A stretch of DNA of 8,439 nt from the NCBI GenBank assembly GCA_900770585.1, contig CAAGKW010000070.1, positions 1 to 8,439 of the forward strand, written 5' to 3'. The position numbers and the translations under genes are program-made. The stretch is from an uncultured Alistipes sp. Lineage in GTDB: Bacteria; Bacteroidota; Bacteroidia; Bacteroidales; Rikenellaceae. The notes below the pieces were generated by a model. That model was given only the letters and a program-made list of their open reading frames with translations, did no database searches and was not told where the DNA came from. Positions 6,557-8,439 of the stretch are shown in pieces. How positions within the stretch are numbered: the first letter of the stretch is position 1; each line of letters starts with the position of its first letter.

Positions 6557-7456
6557 TTACTTAGCCTCGTAAACAACTCGCCAGTTGCAATCGCCCCAGT
6601 CTGAACCAGGAGTAGTCGATTCCCACTGATAGAGAGTCATATACTTCTCGGTAAGAGTCAGGATGTAGAAAATTTCGTCGCCACCAGTGCAACCATTTTC
6701 CTCATACTCGCTACCGATAACGGGGATATTGGTCTTGAACAGGCCCAATACACCGTCCTCAGGCTGGTCGTGAGAGAACTCAAACTTACCCTCGTTCATC
6801 TGAGCACCCGATGCATCGAACGTAGTGAGCTTGTTGCCATCAACTGCAAATACCATTCGCTGGTCGTTAGCAGGATCAAATACCTGCTGGCCCCACCACG
6901 AAATACCCGAGAACGACTCAGGGGTATAACCTGCCGAACCATACTTCCACCAGCCGTGAGCAGCCATATCGCAAATATTCGACAAATCTGTACGGAAACC
7001 CCACTCCTTAGTTGCGGTCATATCAGCCTTGCTCTCAGCGCCGGTAAAGAAGCCCATCCAAGGATCGAATACGTTGGTTACAGTTACCTGAATGGGAGTC
7101 GAGTTAACGATCTTACCATTCGATACAGCCGAATACCATACATCATACACACCATTTGCCTCTGCAACAATAATCTTGTCATCGGTCAAATAGTTCTTGC
7201 TACCCACGTGCCAAGTACCACCGATCTCGGGGCGCTTGTTCTTCAAGTGGATATACTGGTCGCCCTGCTCAACGCCCTCCTGGTTAGGATAGGGCTGCGA
7301 TACTTCGAGCGCCTTGTCCAACTCAGCTACCGTGATCGGGTCGCCTGCATTGGTCACGTACTTGTCGCGCAATTCCTGATCCTCGATGGGAGTACAAGCC
7401 CAACCAAGCAGAGCAACTGCACACAATACAAATCCGAATTTTATTGTTCGTTTCAT
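6557..7456 (-). CDS. SusD-adjacent surface lipoprotein with PKD-like domain
   Basis: A 299-residue protein starting 29 bases after the SusD-like stop, behind an A-rich leader. The signal sequence (MKRTIK plus a hydrophobic core) ends at Cys21 (LGWAC), a non-canonical lipobox. The acidic stretch IEDQE just after Cys fits signals that send Bacteroidota lipoproteins to the cell surface. Residues about 40-128 look like a PKD/Ig-like domain: GDQYIHLKN, then GGTWHVGS, then GVYDVWYSA, ending in TPIQVTVTNV. The C-terminal half (130-299) is rich in Trp and Gly (KEWGFRTD, AAHGWWKYGSAG, MVFAVDGN, YILTLTEKYMTLYQ). It resembles beta-rich domains often encoded just after SusD. Its place suggests a surface ligand-binding protein that assists the SusCD transporter, as SusE/SusF do. 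The ligand, probably a glycan or protein-derived nutrient, cannot be told from sequence. Confidence 0.85.
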   Translation of the reverse strand: MKRTIKFGFVLCAVALLGWACTPIEDQELRDKYVTNAGDPITVAELDKALEVSQPYPNQEGVEQGDQYIHLKNKRPEIGGTWHVGSKNYLTDDKIIVAEANGVYDVWYSAVSNGKIVNSTPIQVTVTNVFDPWMGFFTGAESKADMTATKEWGFRTDLSNICDMAAHGWWKYGSAGYTPESFSGISWWGQQVFDPANDQRMVFAVDGNKLTTFDASGAQMNEGKFEFSHDQPEDGVLGLFKTNIPVIGSEYEENGCTGGDEIFYILTLTEKYMTLYQWESTTPGSDWGDCNWRVVYEAK

Positions 7457-7485
7457 AATAGTTTTCGTTTTAACAGTTCGACTTG

Positions 7486-8439
7486 TTACATTTTCTCCCA
7501 GTCAACGTACATTGCAGTCGGCTCCCAACCGGGATTCTGCTCCAATACGCCATTCGACAGGTCGATCTCAGTCTGAGGAATAGGCCAGTAACCCTGAGTA
7601 GCCTGCAAACGAGCCTTGTAGTCAAACTTAACCATCGGAACAACAACTGCTGCATTGATCAGCTCGAAACCGGTCTGCTTGTTCAGAGCATTACCTGCCT
7701 CCTCAAGCGACGGACCCGACCAACGGAGCAAGTCCCAATAGCGGATCGACTCGAATGCCAACTCATAGCGACGCTCGTTCTTGATTGCCTCAAGCGAGTA
7801 AGCTACGGGTGCCAAGCCCGAACGCTCACGTACGCGGTTCAGACCAGTTGCATCTGCCTTCAACTCCGACTGCATCAGAAGAACGTCTGCGAAACGGATG
7901 TGGATCAGATCGGCGATCTGGATCAGCTGCTGCGAAGTCTGAGTCGAGATACCGGGATATGCCTGCAAACCGAATGCATATACACCACCCTTCTCAGCGT
8001 TGTAGCTATTGATGTTGATATACTTCTTCTGGAAGTAGCCGGTCTGCTCGTAGTAACGATACGATACAGTGTAGTCGGGCTCGTTCTCGTCGAGCTTACG
8101 CTCCAACAGCATCTTCGAAGGATCGTTGGGGTCATAAGCGTTGTACGACCATACCGAACCTACCAGACGCGGGTCAGTGTCGTAACCTTCGAGGTACTCC
8201 TGAGTCGATGCCCAATCCTGCCAATCCTTAACGAATGCGGGCGAAACGGGACCTGCACCCCAACCAGTACCGAAGGGATAGCTCTGCTCCTTGCTATAGT
8301 TGTCAGCCGAAGGCGAGCAGAACTGTGCGTGAGTGTTCGACCACCAAGTGTAAGTCCAGTTCGACTTCAAGTTGTGCTTGTTAGCAAACACGGTCTCGAT
8401 CGAGCTATTACCTACCCAATTCAACTCGTTGTTAACAAC
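7486..8439 (-). CDS. SusD/RagB family nutrient-binding lipoprotein (5' end missing)
   Basis: The last 317 residues of a SusD-family protein; the frame continues past the right edge without a start, so the signal peptide and N-terminal TPR part are outside. Family marks are clear. IRFADVLLMQSE (around 7870-7900) is followed by LNRVRERSG. NERRYELAFESIRYWDLLRW (around 7720-7780) comes next, and IPQTEIDL...LEQNPGW (around 7530-7590) lies near the C-terminus. SusD proteins sit on the outside of the outer membrane as a lid on a SusC TonB-dependent transporter and bind the substrate before import. A susC homologue is therefore expected just upstream, outside the window. The many Trp and Tyr residues in the visible part (for example TYTWWSN) are compatible with glycan binding, but the substrate cannot be named. 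Confidence 0.95.
   Translation of the reverse strand, partial: VVNNELNWVGNSSIETVFANKHNLKSNWTYTWWSNTHAQFCSPSADNYSKEQSYPFGTGWGAGPVSPAFVKDWQDWASTQEYLEGYDTDPRLVGSVWSYNAYDPNDPSKMLLERKLDENEPDYTVSYRYYEQTGYFQKKYININSYNAEKGGVYAFGLQAYPGISTQTSQQLIQIADLIHIRFADVLLMQSELKADATGLNRVRERSGLAPVAYSLEAIKNERRYELAFESIRYWDLLRWSGPSLEEAGNALNKQTGFELINAAVVVPMVKFDYKARLQATQGYWPIPQTEIDLSNGVLEQNPGWEPTAMYVDWEKM

Noticed and set aside
1..8439. CRISPR arrays, tRNA or rRNA genes, insertion-sequence ends, integrase or phage genes
   Set aside because: No regularly spaced direct repeats, no cloverleaf-like segment in the only sizeable gap, and no transposase or recombinase motifs were seen; coding sequence fills almost the whole window.

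Overview
The window comes from a Gram-negative Bacteroidota genome, most likely a gut-type Bacteroidales. Three things point there. There is the C-terminal half of a SusD/RagB protein followed by a PKD-type lipoprotein. Four of the genes begin with lipoprotein signal peptides, several in short, tightly packed reading frames. One intergenic gap holds a textbook Bacteroides-type promoter (TTTG, 20 bases, TAnnTTTG). Genus cannot be fixed from the sequence; an Alistipes-like or related Bacteroidales is a guess. Every gene is on the minus strand, so the window reads right to left.

Right part (8439 to 6557): the end of a SusCD-type outer-membrane uptake locus. A SusD-like protein, whose start lies outside the window, is followed 29 bases later by a surface-type lipoprotein with a PKD-like domain and a C-terminal domain common next to SusD. 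A strong intrinsic terminator (6467-6506) closes this transcription unit.

Middle (6556 to 6377): a 180-base gap holding a 3' UTR hairpin, the terminator and then a new promoter (6397-6428).

Left part (6376 to 1): a compact operon of five genes with junctions of 8, -1, 2 and 6 bases. A short DUF4369-type lipoprotein comes first. Two copies of the same two-gene module follow: (membrane protein A1, haem-c-motif lipoprotein B1) and (membrane protein A2, haem-c-motif lipoprotein B2). A1 and A2 are paralogues with about nine predicted membrane segments and a long C-terminal helical, TPR-like half predicted to be periplasmic. They resemble the DUF6057 group. B1 and B2 are paralogous lipoproteins with a conserved N-terminal region, one CxxCH haem-attachment motif, a conserved His 13 residues after the CxxCH His, and WD40/PD40-type beta-propeller repeats. 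B2 is cut off by the window edge.

The most interesting content is this duplicated module: a multi-spanning membrane protein with a periplasmic TPR-like half, translationally coupled to a periplasm-facing c-type-cytochrome-like propeller lipoprotein. I know of no assigned function for it. The coupling and co-duplication suggest that each A protein works with its own B protein. A role in redox or haem-dependent envelope biology is inference only.
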